Part shown: positions 25,286-34,126 of the stretch, one piece after another
Layout of the letters: each line of letters starts with the position of its first letter
Numbering within the stretch: position 1 is the first letter of the stretch
DNA from: a virus
IMG/VR virus record: IMGVR_UViG_3300032018_000005
Location: 1 to 64,000 of that record
DNA length: 64,000 nt
Direction: 5' to 3' (one strand)
Notes under the pieces: model-generated
What the model was told of the DNA's origin: nothing
The model's database searches: none
The model's input: the letters and a program-made list of their open reading frames with translations, nothing else
Program-made: the position numbers and the translations under genes

Positions 25286-26257
25286 ATGAAAACTTTTAAA
25301 GGCTTTAATCAAAATCTCTCTTGTAGGGATTTTCAATTCAATATAGGCGAGACATACACTCATACAGGAAAAGTAGAAGCTTGCGCTTCGGGGTTTCATG
25401 CTTGTGTAAATCCTCTTGATGTATTTACATATTATTCACCTGATACTTCGCGCTTCTGTTTGACTGAATCTAGTGGTGATATTGAAACACACAAAGATGA
25501 TTCGAAAATCGCATCATCGATATTAACTGTTGTTAAAGAATTATCATTGGATGAATTATGTAATGCAGGGGCCGATTATATCCTGAATAATGTAACTAAT
25601 ACTAATACTGAAACTAATACCGGTTACCGATCTGCTGCTATTAATACAGGGGATAAATCTGCTGCTACTAATACAGGTCGCCAATCTGTTGCTACTAATA
25701 CCGGGGATTATTCTGCTGTTACTAATACCGGTTACCAATCGGCTGCTACTAATACTGGGGCTTATTCTGCTGCTACTAATACTGGAGATCAATCTACTGC
25801 TACTAATACAGGTTATCAATCTGTTGCTACTAATACAGGAGATCATTCGGCTGCTACTAATACCGGTGGCCGATCTGTTGCTACTAATACAGGTTACCGA
25901 TCTGCTGTTACTAATACTGGTTACCGATCTGTTGCTACTAATACCGGGGATTATTCTGCTGTTACTAATACTGGTTACCGATCTGTTGCTACTAATACCG
26001 GGGATTATTCTGCTGCTACTAATACCGGTTACGAATCGACTTCTAGTGTCGAAGGAGTAAATTCGGTTGCAATGTCGACTGGTAAGAATGGCAAAGCTAA
26101 AGCTTCTCTAGGGTCAGCAATAGTGCTTTGTTATTATAATGATGATATGGTCTTGTTGGATTTGAAAACAGGGGTTGTAGGGAGGAATGGGATTCTCCCA
26201 GATATTTGGTATACTTTGGACAAAAACGGTAATTTTACAGAGGCTGAAAATGTTTAA
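25286..26257 (+). CDS. Nonapeptide-repeat (NTGxxSAAT) protein, copy 1
   Basis: 323 aa. The N-terminal ~110 residues (KGFNQNLSCRDFQFNIGETY, ASGFHACVNPLD, RFCLTE) resemble a small domain I know as DUF7666. Then follow about 16 units of nine residues of form NTG-xx-S-A-A-T, encoded by a 27-base tandem repeat, and a C-terminal part GKNGKAKASLGSAIVLCYY. The two residues after NTG vary most (YR, DK, RQ, DY, AY, DH). Such regular units suit a beta-solenoid with a variable face. A near-identical N-terminal and C-terminal frame with 26 units is at 52361-53578. Confidence 0.8.
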   Translation: MKTFKGFNQNLSCRDFQFNIGETYTHTGKVEACASGFHACVNPLDVFTYYSPDTSRFCLTESSGDIETHKDDSKIASSILTVVKELSLDELCNAGADYILNNVTNTNTETNTGYRSAAINTGDKSAATNTGRQSVATNTGDYSAVTNTGYQSAATNTGAYSAATNTGDQSTATNTGYQSVATNTGDHSAATNTGGRSVATNTGYRSAVTNTGYRSVATNTGDYSAVTNTGYRSVATNTGDYSAATNTGYESTSSVEGVNSVAMSTGKNGKAKASLGSAIVLCYYNDDMVLLDLKTGVVGRNGILPDIWYTLDKNGNFTEAENV

Positions 26258-26639
26258 ATATCATAAAGATGGTGATTTACCAATAGGCAGCGAGATTTTT
26301 GTATATGGGTCAAATTTGGCTGGTATTCATGGTGCAGGGGCAGCTAAAGTAGCAATGAATTTATTCGGCGCAAAATGGGGAAATGGCAAACCTGGAATTG
26401 TCGGATTGAGTTATGCAATACCTACTAAAGATGAAAGAATAGAATCATTAAGTTTGGATAGGATTTCTCCATTCGTTTATGATTTTGTGTCATTCACGAA
26501 GAGCCACCCTTGTATAGAGTTTTTCTTGACAAGAGTGGGATGCGGTTTGGCAGGATTTGCAAATAATGATATCGCCCCATTATTTAAGGGTGTTGGAGAG
26601 AATTGTAATATACCAGAAGAATGGAAAAGGTGGTTATAA
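26250..26639 (+). CDS. Conserved GSNLAGIHGAGAA-family protein
   Basis: 129 aa, ATG 26250 inside the end of the repeat protein gene. EIFVYGSNLAGIHGAGAAKVA, AIPTKD and TRVGCGLAGF recur in a family common in phages and bacteria. The glycine-rich loops and RVGCGLAG recall macro-domain-like nucleotide-binding folds; that is inference. Function unknown to me. Confidence 0.6.
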   Translation: MFKYHKDGDLPIGSEIFVYGSNLAGIHGAGAAKVAMNLFGAKWGNGKPGIVGLSYAIPTKDERIESLSLDRISPFVYDFVSFTKSHPCIEFFLTRVGCGLAGFANNDIAPLFKGVGENCNIPEEWKRWL

Positions 26640-26696
26640 ATTTGATTTGATTAGAAATAACAAATATAATATATTGTAATTAATAAGGAGAGAAAA

Positions 26697-26963
26697 TTGA
26701 CAAAAGAAATTATTGTACCAACATCACCAGCAGATCAAAAGAAGATTCTTGATGCAGTAAAAGAGGCTGATAATTCATTGGTTCGTATTGATGCAGAAAA
26801 AGACCAAATCAAAGCTATTATCGAAGACATAGCGGAATCGTTTGAGGGGTTAAATAAAAAATATATCCGGAAATTAATTACAACATATCACAAACAGAAC
26901 ATTGATAAGTTGTCTGTAGAAAACGATGACTTTCAAGAATTATATCAAGCAATCGTAAAGTAA
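26697..26963 (+). CDS. dsbA: Double-stranded DNA-binding protein DsbA
   Basis: 88 aa (T4 DsbA 89). The end (QIKAIIEDIAESFEGLNKKYI, then TTYHKQNIDKL and ELYQAIV) follows the T4 protein (KMFNRLLALYHKDNRD, ELYDTVF). T4 DsbA binds double-stranded DNA and modulates late promoters. TTG start with an ideal AAGGA upstream. Confidence 0.8.
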   Translation: MTKEIIVPTSPADQKKILDAVKEADNSLVRIDAEKDQIKAIIEDIAESFEGLNKKYIRKLITTYHKQNIDKLSVENDDFQELYQAIVK

Positions 26964-26967
26964 TATT

Positions 26968-28056
26968 ATGGATAAAGCATCTACTGAAAAAGGCAGAGAG
27001 AGGTTAAACACAAAGGAGAAGTTTCCCGAGTTTAATCTTATCGACTACAATATATCTTTGCTCAGGAATCTCAATTTCTATTCTATAGAGATCGAAGACA
27101 ACAAACGGAAAAAAGAATGGGCAATTGCATATTGGAAATCAGAAAATAAAAACGTTACTGGCTTTGCTAGAATATCAGATGGGTATTTTTCTACTGTAGG
27201 TGCGGTCTCTCATATGATTAAATATCGTGAGCTACCGTTAGAGATTAAAGAAGTATCTTTCTTAGACAAGAAATATACCGAATTTAAACGGATAGTAGAA
27301 GCATTAAAAACCGAAGAAATAGATTCTGTTGTGCATGAAAAGTCTAAAGAGGAAAAGATTAACGATGAATTCAATACCCATATTGCCGAATTTGAGGCTG
27401 GATTGGATATGTTTTTTTCTGGTAAACAATTCGATTCTAAATCTTATCTTATTAAGAATAATGTTAAACCAGGAATGACCAAGGCAATTGCTGAGTTTTT
27501 TAAACCAGAATTAAAATTAATTAAGTCAATACCAACCAGTAAAGACGAACAATTAATAGAAGGTTATTCGTTTCTCAGCCGCAGGCAATTAGATAAATAT
27601 GCAACATATATTCAGAACCTAATTAGTTCATGCGAAGTTGCATCCGCTATTAATAAAGCATCACGCAAACCAAGAGCAACTAAGGTAAAATCTCCTATTG
27701 AATTGGTGAAGAACGCTAAATACATGGTTAGTGAAGAACATACTAAATTGAAATCAGAACATCCATCAAAAATAGTGAATGCGACAGAAGTTTGGTTATA
27801 TAACGCAAAAACTCGCAGATTATTCAAATATGTTGCATTGCCAGGATTAACATTGTCGGTTAAGGGAACGACTATCATTAACATGGATGCTGAAAAATCA
27901 GGAGGTAAAATTATCAGAAAACCTGATTCACAATTGGATGGTATTCAAAGTATGACCAGTAGACCAATCACTAAGATATACAATGAAATAAAAGGTACCG
28001 AAAGTTCAGCAGTCGGTAGATTAAACGAAGATACTATTATCGTGAAGTGTTTCTAA
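26968..28056 (+). CDS. Conserved T4-like phage protein, 362 aa, unknown function
   Basis: ATG 26968, four bases after dsbA. N-terminal half charged and helical; C-terminal third has a beta-rich block: VWLYNAKTRRLFKYVA, LSVKGTTI, SGGKIIRKPDSQLDG. I recall similar blocks in T4-like phages but no function. Lying between dsbA and rnh, it probably belongs to replication or transcription control. Confidence 0.6.
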   Translation: MDKASTEKGRERLNTKEKFPEFNLIDYNISLLRNLNFYSIEIEDNKRKKEWAIAYWKSENKNVTGFARISDGYFSTVGAVSHMIKYRELPLEIKEVSFLDKKYTEFKRIVEALKTEEIDSVVHEKSKEEKINDEFNTHIAEFEAGLDMFFSGKQFDSKSYLIKNNVKPGMTKAIAEFFKPELKLIKSIPTSKDEQLIEGYSFLSRRQLDKYATYIQNLISSCEVASAINKASRKPRATKVKSPIELVKNAKYMVSEEHTKLKSEHPSKIVNATEVWLYNAKTRRLFKYVALPGLTLSVKGTTIINMDAEKSGGKIIRKPDSQLDGIQSMTSRPITKIYNEIKGTESSAVGRLNEDTIIVKCF

Positions 28057-28071
28057 AAAGGAGAAGTTAAT

Positions 28072-28338
28072 ATGGCATTTAATGCAGAAACAAGAGCAAA
28101 AGCACAAGCGACCATTGAGGCAAATAAAGCAGCTAAAAAGGCAGCATTATTAAATCAACAGGCCACACAAAACCCCACATGTGGAGATATCCCTGCCAAG
28201 CTGTCTGATGAGAATGTATGGATGCAGGGGCTAATTGCTGGAATGCGTAGTCGGGAATGTAAACATGCTTCAGATGTTAAAGATTCAGTGGATATTGCAG
28301 ATGAAGTTCTCGCCCAATACAAGGCAAAATTCAAGTGA
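28072..28338 (+). CDS. Hypothetical protein, 88 aa
   Basis: ATG 28072 with AAAGGAGAAG. The N-terminus is alanine/lysine-rich and helical (KAQATIEANKAAKKAALLNQ); the rest is a compact helical part with two cysteines. Overlaps rnh by 4 bases. In T4 the gene near this position is 33, but nothing in the sequence supports gp33. Confidence 0.5.
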   Translation: MAFNAETRAKAQATIEANKAAKKAALLNQQATQNPTCGDIPAKLSDENVWMQGLIAGMRSRECKHASDVKDSVDIADEVLAQYKAKFK

Positions 28339-29225
28339 AAATCTTAGTAGATTTCTCCCAGCTAATAATTTCATCAGTAGCAGTCCATGCAGATGAACTT
28401 AAAGGTGGGGACGCTAAAGATTTCATCAGACATATAACATTGAATCAGCTTTTAGCACTGAAAAAGAGGTTTTCAGGCCAATTGATTCTTTGTTGTGATT
28501 CTAGGTGGTATTGGAGAAAAGACGAATTTCCTGCATATAAAGGGCATCGCAAACATAGAAAAGATACCGGTTTCCTAGATTGGAAAATGGTATATGAGTG
28601 CATCAATGATATCAAAGCGGAAATGAAAGAAAGTTTCCCATATACTCTTCTCGAAGTAGAAGGTGCTGAGGCCGATGATATTATTGCTACTTTGATAAAA
28701 TATTTTGATACGAATGATTTGGTTATTAATGGATTGATCGAAGAATCAGAGAAGATAATTATTGCATCTACTGATGGTGACTTTGCTCAATTATTGAAAT
28801 ACAAAAACGTTCAACAATGGAATAATGTCAAGAAGTCAATGGTAAACTGCATCAATCCAAATCATTATCTGATAGAACATATCTGCTCGGGTGATGATGG
28901 GGATAATGTACCGAATATAATGACTGGTGATTGGTGGGCCATCGATCGAGCTAATAATGTGAAGACAAGAGCAAATGCATTCAAGAAATCAAGAATGCTT
29001 AGTTTTTTGTCCCTAGGTTATGGTGCATGTGCAAATGAAGAAGAACAGCGAAATTATAAGCGGAATGAGAAATTAATAGATTTATCTTTGATACCACAAA
29101 AAATCTCAGATAAAATATTAAAAGAATATATCGATTATAAAATTTGTGGAAATAAACAAACAGTATTTAATTATCTAAATGCTCATAGGATGAAACTTCT
29201 TATGGCATCATCGCAAGACTTTTAA
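28335..29225 (+). CDS. rnh: RNase H / 5' exonuclease (FEN-1 family)
   Basis: 296 aa (T4 305). FEN-type acidic motifs: ILVDFSQL at the start, CCDSRWYWRKDEFPAYKGHR, GAEADDIIATL and STDGDFAQLL. It removes RNA primers and flaps from Okazaki fragments. GTG start at 28335. The protein ends in MASSQDF. Confidence 0.92.
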   Translation: MKILVDFSQLIISSVAVHADELKGGDAKDFIRHITLNQLLALKKRFSGQLILCCDSRWYWRKDEFPAYKGHRKHRKDTGFLDWKMVYECINDIKAEMKESFPYTLLEVEGAEADDIIATLIKYFDTNDLVINGLIEESEKIIIASTDGDFAQLLKYKNVQQWNNVKKSMVNCINPNHYLIEHICSGDDGDNVPNIMTGDWWAIDRANNVKTRANAFKKSRMLSFLSLGYGACANEEEQRNYKRNEKLIDLSLIPQKISDKILKEYIDYKICGNKQTVFNYLNAHRMKLLMASSQDF

Positions 29226-29234
29226 GGAGATAAA

Positions 29235-29678
29235 ATGGCAACGTTAAGAAAGATTCATGCGTTTGAACAATTGGCAGAAATCGAGGCCGAGCAGAATGTA
29301 TTCAAGAAGCAAGAATTGTTAAAAGAGTATGGGGCAAAGTCCCCATTAAACTATCTGCTGTCTTTGAATTTCCGAGATGATATTAAGTTGGACGTTCCGG
29401 AAGGGATGCCTCCTATGGATGTAAAAGATATGGATTCACATACTCATCCAGATTTTCAAGGATTGTTGGGTGCTGGTATTAGTAGACTTCAACACTGTAC
29501 ATTTCAAAGTGATTTGAAGAAATTTAAAAAAGAACAATTATTTTATGAGGTGTTGATTAATTGCCCATTGAAAGATGCTGAAATTTTGTGTTCTGCTAAA
29601 GACAAATCTTTGGTAGAATTGTTCCCTTCGATCACCGCAGAATTGGTCAAAAGTTGTTTCCCTGTGTATGTTAGCTAA
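29235..29678 (+). CDS. DUF6433-type conserved phage protein
   Basis: 147 aa with AAGGAG upstream. The C-terminal LKDAEILCSAKDKSLVELFP followed by ITAELVKSCFP recalls DUF6433, found in T4-like phages; the name is from memory. HTHPDFQ in the middle is also conserved in my recollection. In T4 the helicase loader gp59 lies near here; no resemblance is visible. Function unknown. Confidence 0.6.
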   Translation: MATLRKIHAFEQLAEIEAEQNVFKKQELLKEYGAKSPLNYLLSLNFRDDIKLDVPEGMPPMDVKDMDSHTHPDFQGLLGAGISRLQHCTFQSDLKKFKKEQLFYEVLINCPLKDAEILCSAKDKSLVELFPSITAELVKSCFPVYVS

Positions 29679-29679
29679 C

Positions 29680-29877
29680 ATGTCACCTGAAGACTTTTTG
29701 GTGTGGTTAGATGGATTTCTTTTTCTTAGTAATATATCTGATAATGAGAAATGTATTATTAGAGATAAAATGAAATGTATTACATATCTCTATCCGCCAC
29801 AATCAATATATATAACAGAAAAACCATCAGAAAAAACATATCCTCATTGGGTATTGGGAGCATTCATTGAAAAGTAA
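29680..29877 (+). CDS. Small conserved phage protein, 65 aa
   Basis: ATG 29680 (29668 is an alternative start overlapping the previous stop). MSPEDFLVWLDGFLFLS followed by NEKCIIRDKM is a short helical motif I recall in many T4-like phages. It overlaps the deaminase gene by 11 bases. Function unknown; position near rnh/dsbA in T4 would be gene 33, unproven here. Confidence 0.55.
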   Translation: MSPEDFLVWLDGFLFLSNISDNEKCIIRDKMKCITYLYPPQSIYITEKPSEKTYPHWVLGAFIEK

Positions 29878-30382
29878 ATGGATAAAAATGTATCTGGATA
29901 TTGCTCAACGTATATCAGAAGAATCTCATGCCATCCGTCTGAAGGTGGGAGCTGTCTTCGTATCAGAAGATGGAGTGATGTCTACTGGTATAAATGGATT
30001 ACCTCCAGATGGATCAAATGAATGCGAACATAAGATATATGATAAATTCGCTAAATCGACATTAGACCACTATGATTTTATTCGGTTATTGCCATATGAA
30101 GACGAACATGGTAGGTATAGATTAGTAACAAAAGACGAAACCTCTCATGCTGAGGAGAATCTTTTTTCGAAATTAATGCGCCAAGGAGTATCTACATATG
30201 GTGGTTCTATTTTCTTGACCCACTCGCCATGTATAAATTGTGCAAAAATAATTATTGGTGCAGGCATCAAAAGCGTTTATTTCTCGAATAATTATGGTAC
30301 ACAAGCCGGGCCTGCTTGGTTGTCTGCTAATGGTGTTTTTGTTAGACATTTTAATATGGAGGTTAACAGTGCCGACTTATGA
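29867..30382 (+). CDS. cd: dCMP deaminase
   Basis: 171 aa. Zinc motifs HAEEN and PCINCAK, plus KVGAVFVSEDG and TGINGLPP. Makes dUMP for ThyX. TTG start at 29867 with GGGAG upstream includes the usual WIKMYLDIAQ opening. T4 cd is 193 aa. Confidence 0.93.
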   Translation: MKSKWIKMYLDIAQRISEESHAIRLKVGAVFVSEDGVMSTGINGLPPDGSNECEHKIYDKFAKSTLDHYDFIRLLPYEDEHGRYRLVTKDETSHAEENLFSKLMRQGVSTYGGSIFLTHSPCINCAKIIIGAGIKSVYFSNNYGTQAGPAWLSANGVFVRHFNMEVNSADL

Positions 30383-30656
30383 TTATTTTTGTAGTTCATG
30401 CGAAAAGGTATGGGAGGCATTCCATACTATAGCAAATAGGAAAACACCCGAGGATATTCCATGCCCACATTGTATGTGTGATACAGTTAAACAGACTATA
30501 GTACACACCAATTTATCAGTTAGCCATGTAAGCGAGACATCAAGGGCATTCAAAAAATTAAACAACAGTAAATTTTCTGAGAAGATGAATCAAATACATC
30601 AAAGCACGCCAGGATCACAAATGGACAAAACATCAAGTATAGTACACGTCAAATAA
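30369..30656 (+). CDS. FmdB-like zinc-ribbon protein
   Basis: 95 aa from GTG 30369 with GGAGG at good distance. PTYDYFCSSCEKVWE and CPHC form a CxxC...CxxC ribbon as in FmdB-type small regulators, followed by a charged helical tail. The gene overlaps the deaminase gene by 14 bases. Possibly a nucleic-acid-binding regulator. Confidence 0.7.
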   Translation: MPTYDYFCSSCEKVWEAFHTIANRKTPEDIPCPHCMCDTVKQTIVHTNLSVSHVSETSRAFKKLNNSKFSEKMNQIHQSTPGSQMDKTSSIVHVK

Positions 30657-31324
30657 TGTTTACCCATAATCCATTACCAAGATTAAACATTGATCGTTTG
30701 GATTATGATACTGGTAGGAGATATCTAACCCCTGAAGGATATCAGTACGAAAGCGTTACTACATGGCTTGGTAGAATATCGGATGATACATGGTTAAAAG
30801 AATGGTATGCAAGAGTAGGAGAAAAAGAGGCAACAAAGATATCAACTAGAGCCGCTGAAAGAGGCACTAGGCTACACGAAAATGTAGAACGGTACTTAAA
30901 CAATACCGAAGTTGATATTTCAACATTGAATATGCTAGATAAGAGCTTATTCTTACCGTTTAAATCCCATTTAGATGGTCATGTAGATAATATACGATGT
31001 ATAGAATATCCATTATATTCTGATATATTGAAGCTTGGTGGTTCCATAGACTTATGTGCTGACTACGATGGTGTTATTTCCACAATAGATTTTAAGACAT
31101 CCAAAGATCGGAAAAATAAAGCAGATATAACAAATTACTTTCTTCAGACTACAATTTATACCGTTATGTTAGCCGAGAGATACAAAATCACAACTAATAA
31201 ATTAGTAATAATCATAGCATTGGACTGGGAAAATAAAGTTCAAGTATTTGAGGAAGACCCCAAAAAATGGATTCGACCACTTATGGAATTAATCAAAAAA
31301 CATCCACCGAAAGTAATAACATGA
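30656..31324 (+). CDS. PD-(D/E)XK nuclease (RecB/Cas4-like)
   Basis: 222 aa. GGSIDLCADYDGVISTIDFKTSK provides the D...DxK core, preceded by RGTRLHENVERYL and followed by a YFLQTTIYTVM helix with the QxxxY pattern. Such enzymes act as exonucleases in phage recombination or host DNA breakdown. Overlaps the ribbon gene by one base and the ClpP gene by four. Confidence 0.82.
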   Translation: MFTHNPLPRLNIDRLDYDTGRRYLTPEGYQYESVTTWLGRISDDTWLKEWYARVGEKEATKISTRAAERGTRLHENVERYLNNTEVDISTLNMLDKSLFLPFKSHLDGHVDNIRCIEYPLYSDILKLGGSIDLCADYDGVISTIDFKTSKDRKNKADITNYFLQTTIYTVMLAERYKITTNKLVIIIALDWENKVQVFEEDPKKWIRPLMELIKKHPPKVIT

Positions 31325-31881
31325 CTAGACTAGAAAAAGAAAAAGAAAAAGGGTTTGATGATTCTCCCACTTTAAGTATAGAACTATTATTTGGCGAAGT
31401 GAACGACGAAAATGCTGAAGATATTTGTAGGTGGATATTGGCTTGTAATTTTGGGCAGAATAAACCACAGATGATGAATCTTATTATCAATAGCGAAGGT
31501 GGCTCTTTGACATCTGCATTTTCCATTATAGATTGCATGAATAGTTCGATTATACCTATTAGGACTATTGGGCTTGGTCAAATATGCAGTGCAGGACTTA
31601 TGATATTTTTAGCAGGTACAAAAGGAGAACGGATTCTTACTCCTAATACATGTATTCTAAGTCATCAATATCATTATGGGTCATCTGGTAAACATCATGA
31701 ACTTGTAGCAATACAAAAAGAATTTGGTTTCACTTTCGAAAGACAATTGAATCATTATGTAAAACGTACTGGATTGAAGGCTGCCGATGTCAAGAAATAT
31801 TTGCTCCCACCAGAAGATGTTTTCTTGAACGCAGAAGAAGCACTTAAATATGGTATTTGTGATAAAGTTGCATTAATTTGA
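31321..31881 (+). CDS. ClpP-like serine protease
   Basis: 186 aa. LIINSEGGSLTSA, GQICSAGLMIFLAG (catalytic Ser about residue 91) and CILSHQYHY (catalytic His about 115) follow the ClpP order. Phage ClpP-like proteins either mature capsid proteins or work with host Clp ATPases; here, far from head genes, the second is likelier. It may interact with the tmRNA tag pathway, which is speculation. Confidence 0.85.
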   Translation: MTRLEKEKEKGFDDSPTLSIELLFGEVNDENAEDICRWILACNFGQNKPQMMNLIINSEGGSLTSAFSIIDCMNSSIIPIRTIGLGQICSAGLMIFLAGTKGERILTPNTCILSHQYHYGSSGKHHELVAIQKEFGFTFERQLNHYVKRTGLKAADVKKYLLPPEDVFLNAEEALKYGICDKVALI

Positions 31882-31905
31882 CTTTTAATTTGCTCCCTGT
31901 ATAAT
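31878..31905 (+). promoter_or_regulatory. Early promoter
   Basis: TTGACT, 16 bases, TATAAT, overlapping the end of the ClpP-like gene; drives the 58-aa gene at 31934. Confidence 0.75.
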
Positions 31906-31933
31906 AACGATATCGATTAATCAGGAGCAAAAC

Positions 31934-32110
31934 ATGACAACAAGAGAACTTATTGAAAACGATGTCGCAAATGGAGTATACGATAACCAATATGCTCAAT
32001 TTATTATTGAAAACTGTGGTGGTGATCGTATCATCTGCAATGGTTCAACTTTAACTGAAGCACAAGAATCAGGCTATTTACTTGATGCTTTTGTCGATTC
32101 CCTGATGTAA
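31934..32110 (+). CDS. Small acidic protein, 58 aa
   Basis: ATG 31934 with AGGAG, TAA at 32108-32110. MTTRELIENDVANGVYDNQ then FIIENCGGDR and an acidic end. A small single gene behind its own early promoter; no family recognised. Confidence 0.65.
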   Translation: MTTRELIENDVANGVYDNQYAQFIIENCGGDRIICNGSTLTEAQESGYLLDAFVDSLM

Positions 32111-32129
32111 TTTCAACAACGATTAATAG

Positions 32130-32160
32130 TTGACTTTGAAGCGGTTGATTATGGTATAAT
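32130..32160 (+). promoter_or_regulatory. Possible early promoter before ligase
   Basis: TTGACT, 19 bases, TATAAT. The spacing is longer than the 16 of the others, so it may be weaker or need an activator. Confidence 0.5.
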
Positions 32161-32171
32161 TGGAGATTGTA

Positions 32172-33440
32172 ATGAGTAAAACTATATTGTCTATATTGGG
32201 GGAATTGGGCGCCACATCCTCTATCACGGAAAAAGTCGCAATCTTGGGAAACGAAAAGAATAATGCTACATTGAAACAGGTGTTCCAAGCAGCATATAAT
32301 CCGATGATTTCTTATTACATTAAGAAAATCCCCAATAATATTCCTAAAGGACTACCATCGACGGTTCTGTTATCACAAGCGATAACATCTTTGTCTGTAT
32401 TATCATCAAGAGAACTTACTGGTAATGCCGGTATACAATATCTCACCAACATTTTAAATCAGTTACATCAAGATGATGCTACCGTTATAGAACGTATTAT
32501 TGAACGTGACCTCCGATGTGGGACATCAGATACCTTGGCATCGCGGGTTTGGCCAGGTCTTGTACCAACATTCGATGTTATGCTTGCTCATAAAGACATT
32601 TCAGGTATCAAATATCCTGCATTTGCCCAAATAAAATCGGATGGCGCTCGTTGTCATATGAGTTTACAGGCTGGTAAAGCTGTTGCATTCTCTCGAAGCG
32701 GTAAGGAAATTGTTTTGCGTGGTGTATTCGATTATGCTTTGCGAAAAATGGTAAATGAAGGCGAGACCTTGGATGGCGAGTTGATCGCAGTTAAAGATGG
32801 TAAAGTTCTTGATAGGAAAACTGGCAATGGTATTATAAACAAGGCGATCAAAGGTACTATTTCAGAAGATGAAGCAAAAATGCTGGTGTTTGCATCATGG
32901 GATATTGTCGATTTTACTTCCACTATTCCATATAACAAACGGATAGAACGGCTGACTAAAATGGCAGATTCGAAAAATAGCAATATTTGGGTTTTACAAA
33001 CATCTATAGTTAATAATGAATTAGAAGCAACATCATTTTTCGAACAGTGTTTGGCTGCCTGTGAAGAAGGTGCTATGATTAAGAACACAAATTCTTTTTG
33101 GGTACCAAAACGCAGTAAAGATATAGGTAAAATGAAAGCAGAAGAAGTAGCCGATTTGAAGATTGTCGGATTGAAAGAAGGTACAGGTAAATTTGTTGGG
33201 ATGCTTGGTGCATTCGAATGCGAAACCTCAGATGGTAAACTTCAAGTGAATGTTGCTGGGATGTCCGATGCATTGCGTAAAGAATTCTGGGATGTTAAAA
33301 TGATTGGTAGAGTGATTGAGGTAATTTACAACCAACTTATAACAGATAAAAAGACCGGTATGAGTAGTTTGTTTCTTCCTAGATTTCATGGGCTACGCGA
33401 AGATAAATTTGTAGCTAATACTATCGGTGAGTTGAAATGA
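32172..33440 (+). CDS. 30: ATP-dependent DNA ligase gp30
   Basis: 422 aa (T4 487). Motif I KSDGAR with the adenylated lysine near residue 155; GETLDGELIAV (motif III area), EGAMIKN (motif IV), DLKIVGLKEGTGKFVG in the OB domain. Seals Okazaki nicks after RNase H. Start ATG 32172 behind GGAG. Confidence 0.92.
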   Translation: MSKTILSILGELGATSSITEKVAILGNEKNNATLKQVFQAAYNPMISYYIKKIPNNIPKGLPSTVLLSQAITSLSVLSSRELTGNAGIQYLTNILNQLHQDDATVIERIIERDLRCGTSDTLASRVWPGLVPTFDVMLAHKDISGIKYPAFAQIKSDGARCHMSLQAGKAVAFSRSGKEIVLRGVFDYALRKMVNEGETLDGELIAVKDGKVLDRKTGNGIINKAIKGTISEDEAKMLVFASWDIVDFTSTIPYNKRIERLTKMADSKNSNIWVLQTSIVNNELEATSFFEQCLAACEEGAMIKNTNSFWVPKRSKDIGKMKAEEVADLKIVGLKEGTGKFVGMLGAFECETSDGKLQVNVAGMSDALRKEFWDVKMIGRVIEVIYNQLITDKKTGMSSLFLPRFHGLREDKFVANTIGELK

Positions 33441-33844
33441 CATTTGGTCTAACTTACGATGATTTTTTGTACTGTGAATCCATAGGGATAATTATGCCAA
33501 ACACACAACCCCATAAAGAAGGTTCTTGTAATAATGAAACTGCTAAAATTGGCATGAAATTCGATACCGGTAAAATTGAATGGGATTTGATGCCAATAGA
33601 GGCGATGGAGGAAGTAATTCAGGTAATGATGTATGGGTCTAAGAAATACGCCAAGAATAATTGGAAGTTTGTAGAAGACCATAAAGTACGATATTACAAT
33701 GCAGCTATGCGACATTTATTTGCATGGCAAAATGGGCAAACATCAGACCCAGAAACTGGATTTAATCATCTTGCACATGCTATGTGTTGCATATTATTTT
33801 TGTTGGCTAGGAAAAATGAAGATCAACTTAAAGACCCACTATAA
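33437..33844 (+). CDS. dATP/dGTP diphosphohydrolase N-terminal-domain-like protein (DUF5664 type)
   Basis: 135 aa. KFDTGKIEWDLMPIEAMEEV, then YGSKKYAKNNWKFV, then a RHLFAWQNGQTSDPETGFNH block with LAHAMCC: the pattern of the helical domain annotated in phages as dATP/dGTP diphosphohydrolase N-terminal. Start is 33437 (GGTGAG upstream) or 33494 (AGGGAT upstream). With the MazG-like enzyme at 20.4 kb it is the second possible nucleotide pyrophosphatase. Confidence 0.7.
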   Translation: MTFGLTYDDFLYCESIGIIMPNTQPHKEGSCNNETAKIGMKFDTGKIEWDLMPIEAMEEVIQVMMYGSKKYAKNNWKFVEDHKVRYYNAAMRHLFAWQNGQTSDPETGFNHLAHAMCCILFLLARKNEDQLKDPL

Positions 33845-33910
33845 TCGAGATTAAAATGGATATAATTTCAAATGATGCATCTTTAAGATTTACAGAACAA
33901 GGATAAGGAT

Positions 33911-34090
33911 ATGGTGAGTAAAAACGACATAACCGGAGATGATATTAAATCAAAACATAATACAGATGAATATTCTTCTGGTTGGGATTTGATCTGGGGT
34001 GATAGACAAGGAAAAACGACATCTTCACGCGAACCAGACATCGAATTAGAAATTTCTAATCCTAATAAAGAGGATTTGAATACACAATAG
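33911..34090 (+). CDS. Small acidic protein, 59 aa
   Basis: ATG 33911 after AAGGATAAGG, TAG at 34088-34090. MVSKNDITGDDIKSKHNT, then SSGWDLIWGDRQGK, acidic end. Lies just before the polymerase gene; function unknown. Confidence 0.6.
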   Translation: MVSKNDITGDDIKSKHNTDEYSSGWDLIWGDRQGKTTSSREPDIELEISNPNKEDLNTQ

Positions 34091-34126
34091 ATACGATTTA
34101 CAATATATGACAAATACGAGGTAATC

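Noticed and set aside
25620-26040. CRISPR-like array from the 27-base repeats
   Set aside because: Repeats are contiguous, without spacers, in frame within a long ORF, and variation follows codon logic.
33856-33906. 16-codon ORF upstream of the 59-aa gene at 33911
   Set aside because: Too short to support; no good ribosome site and no resemblance to a known leader peptide.
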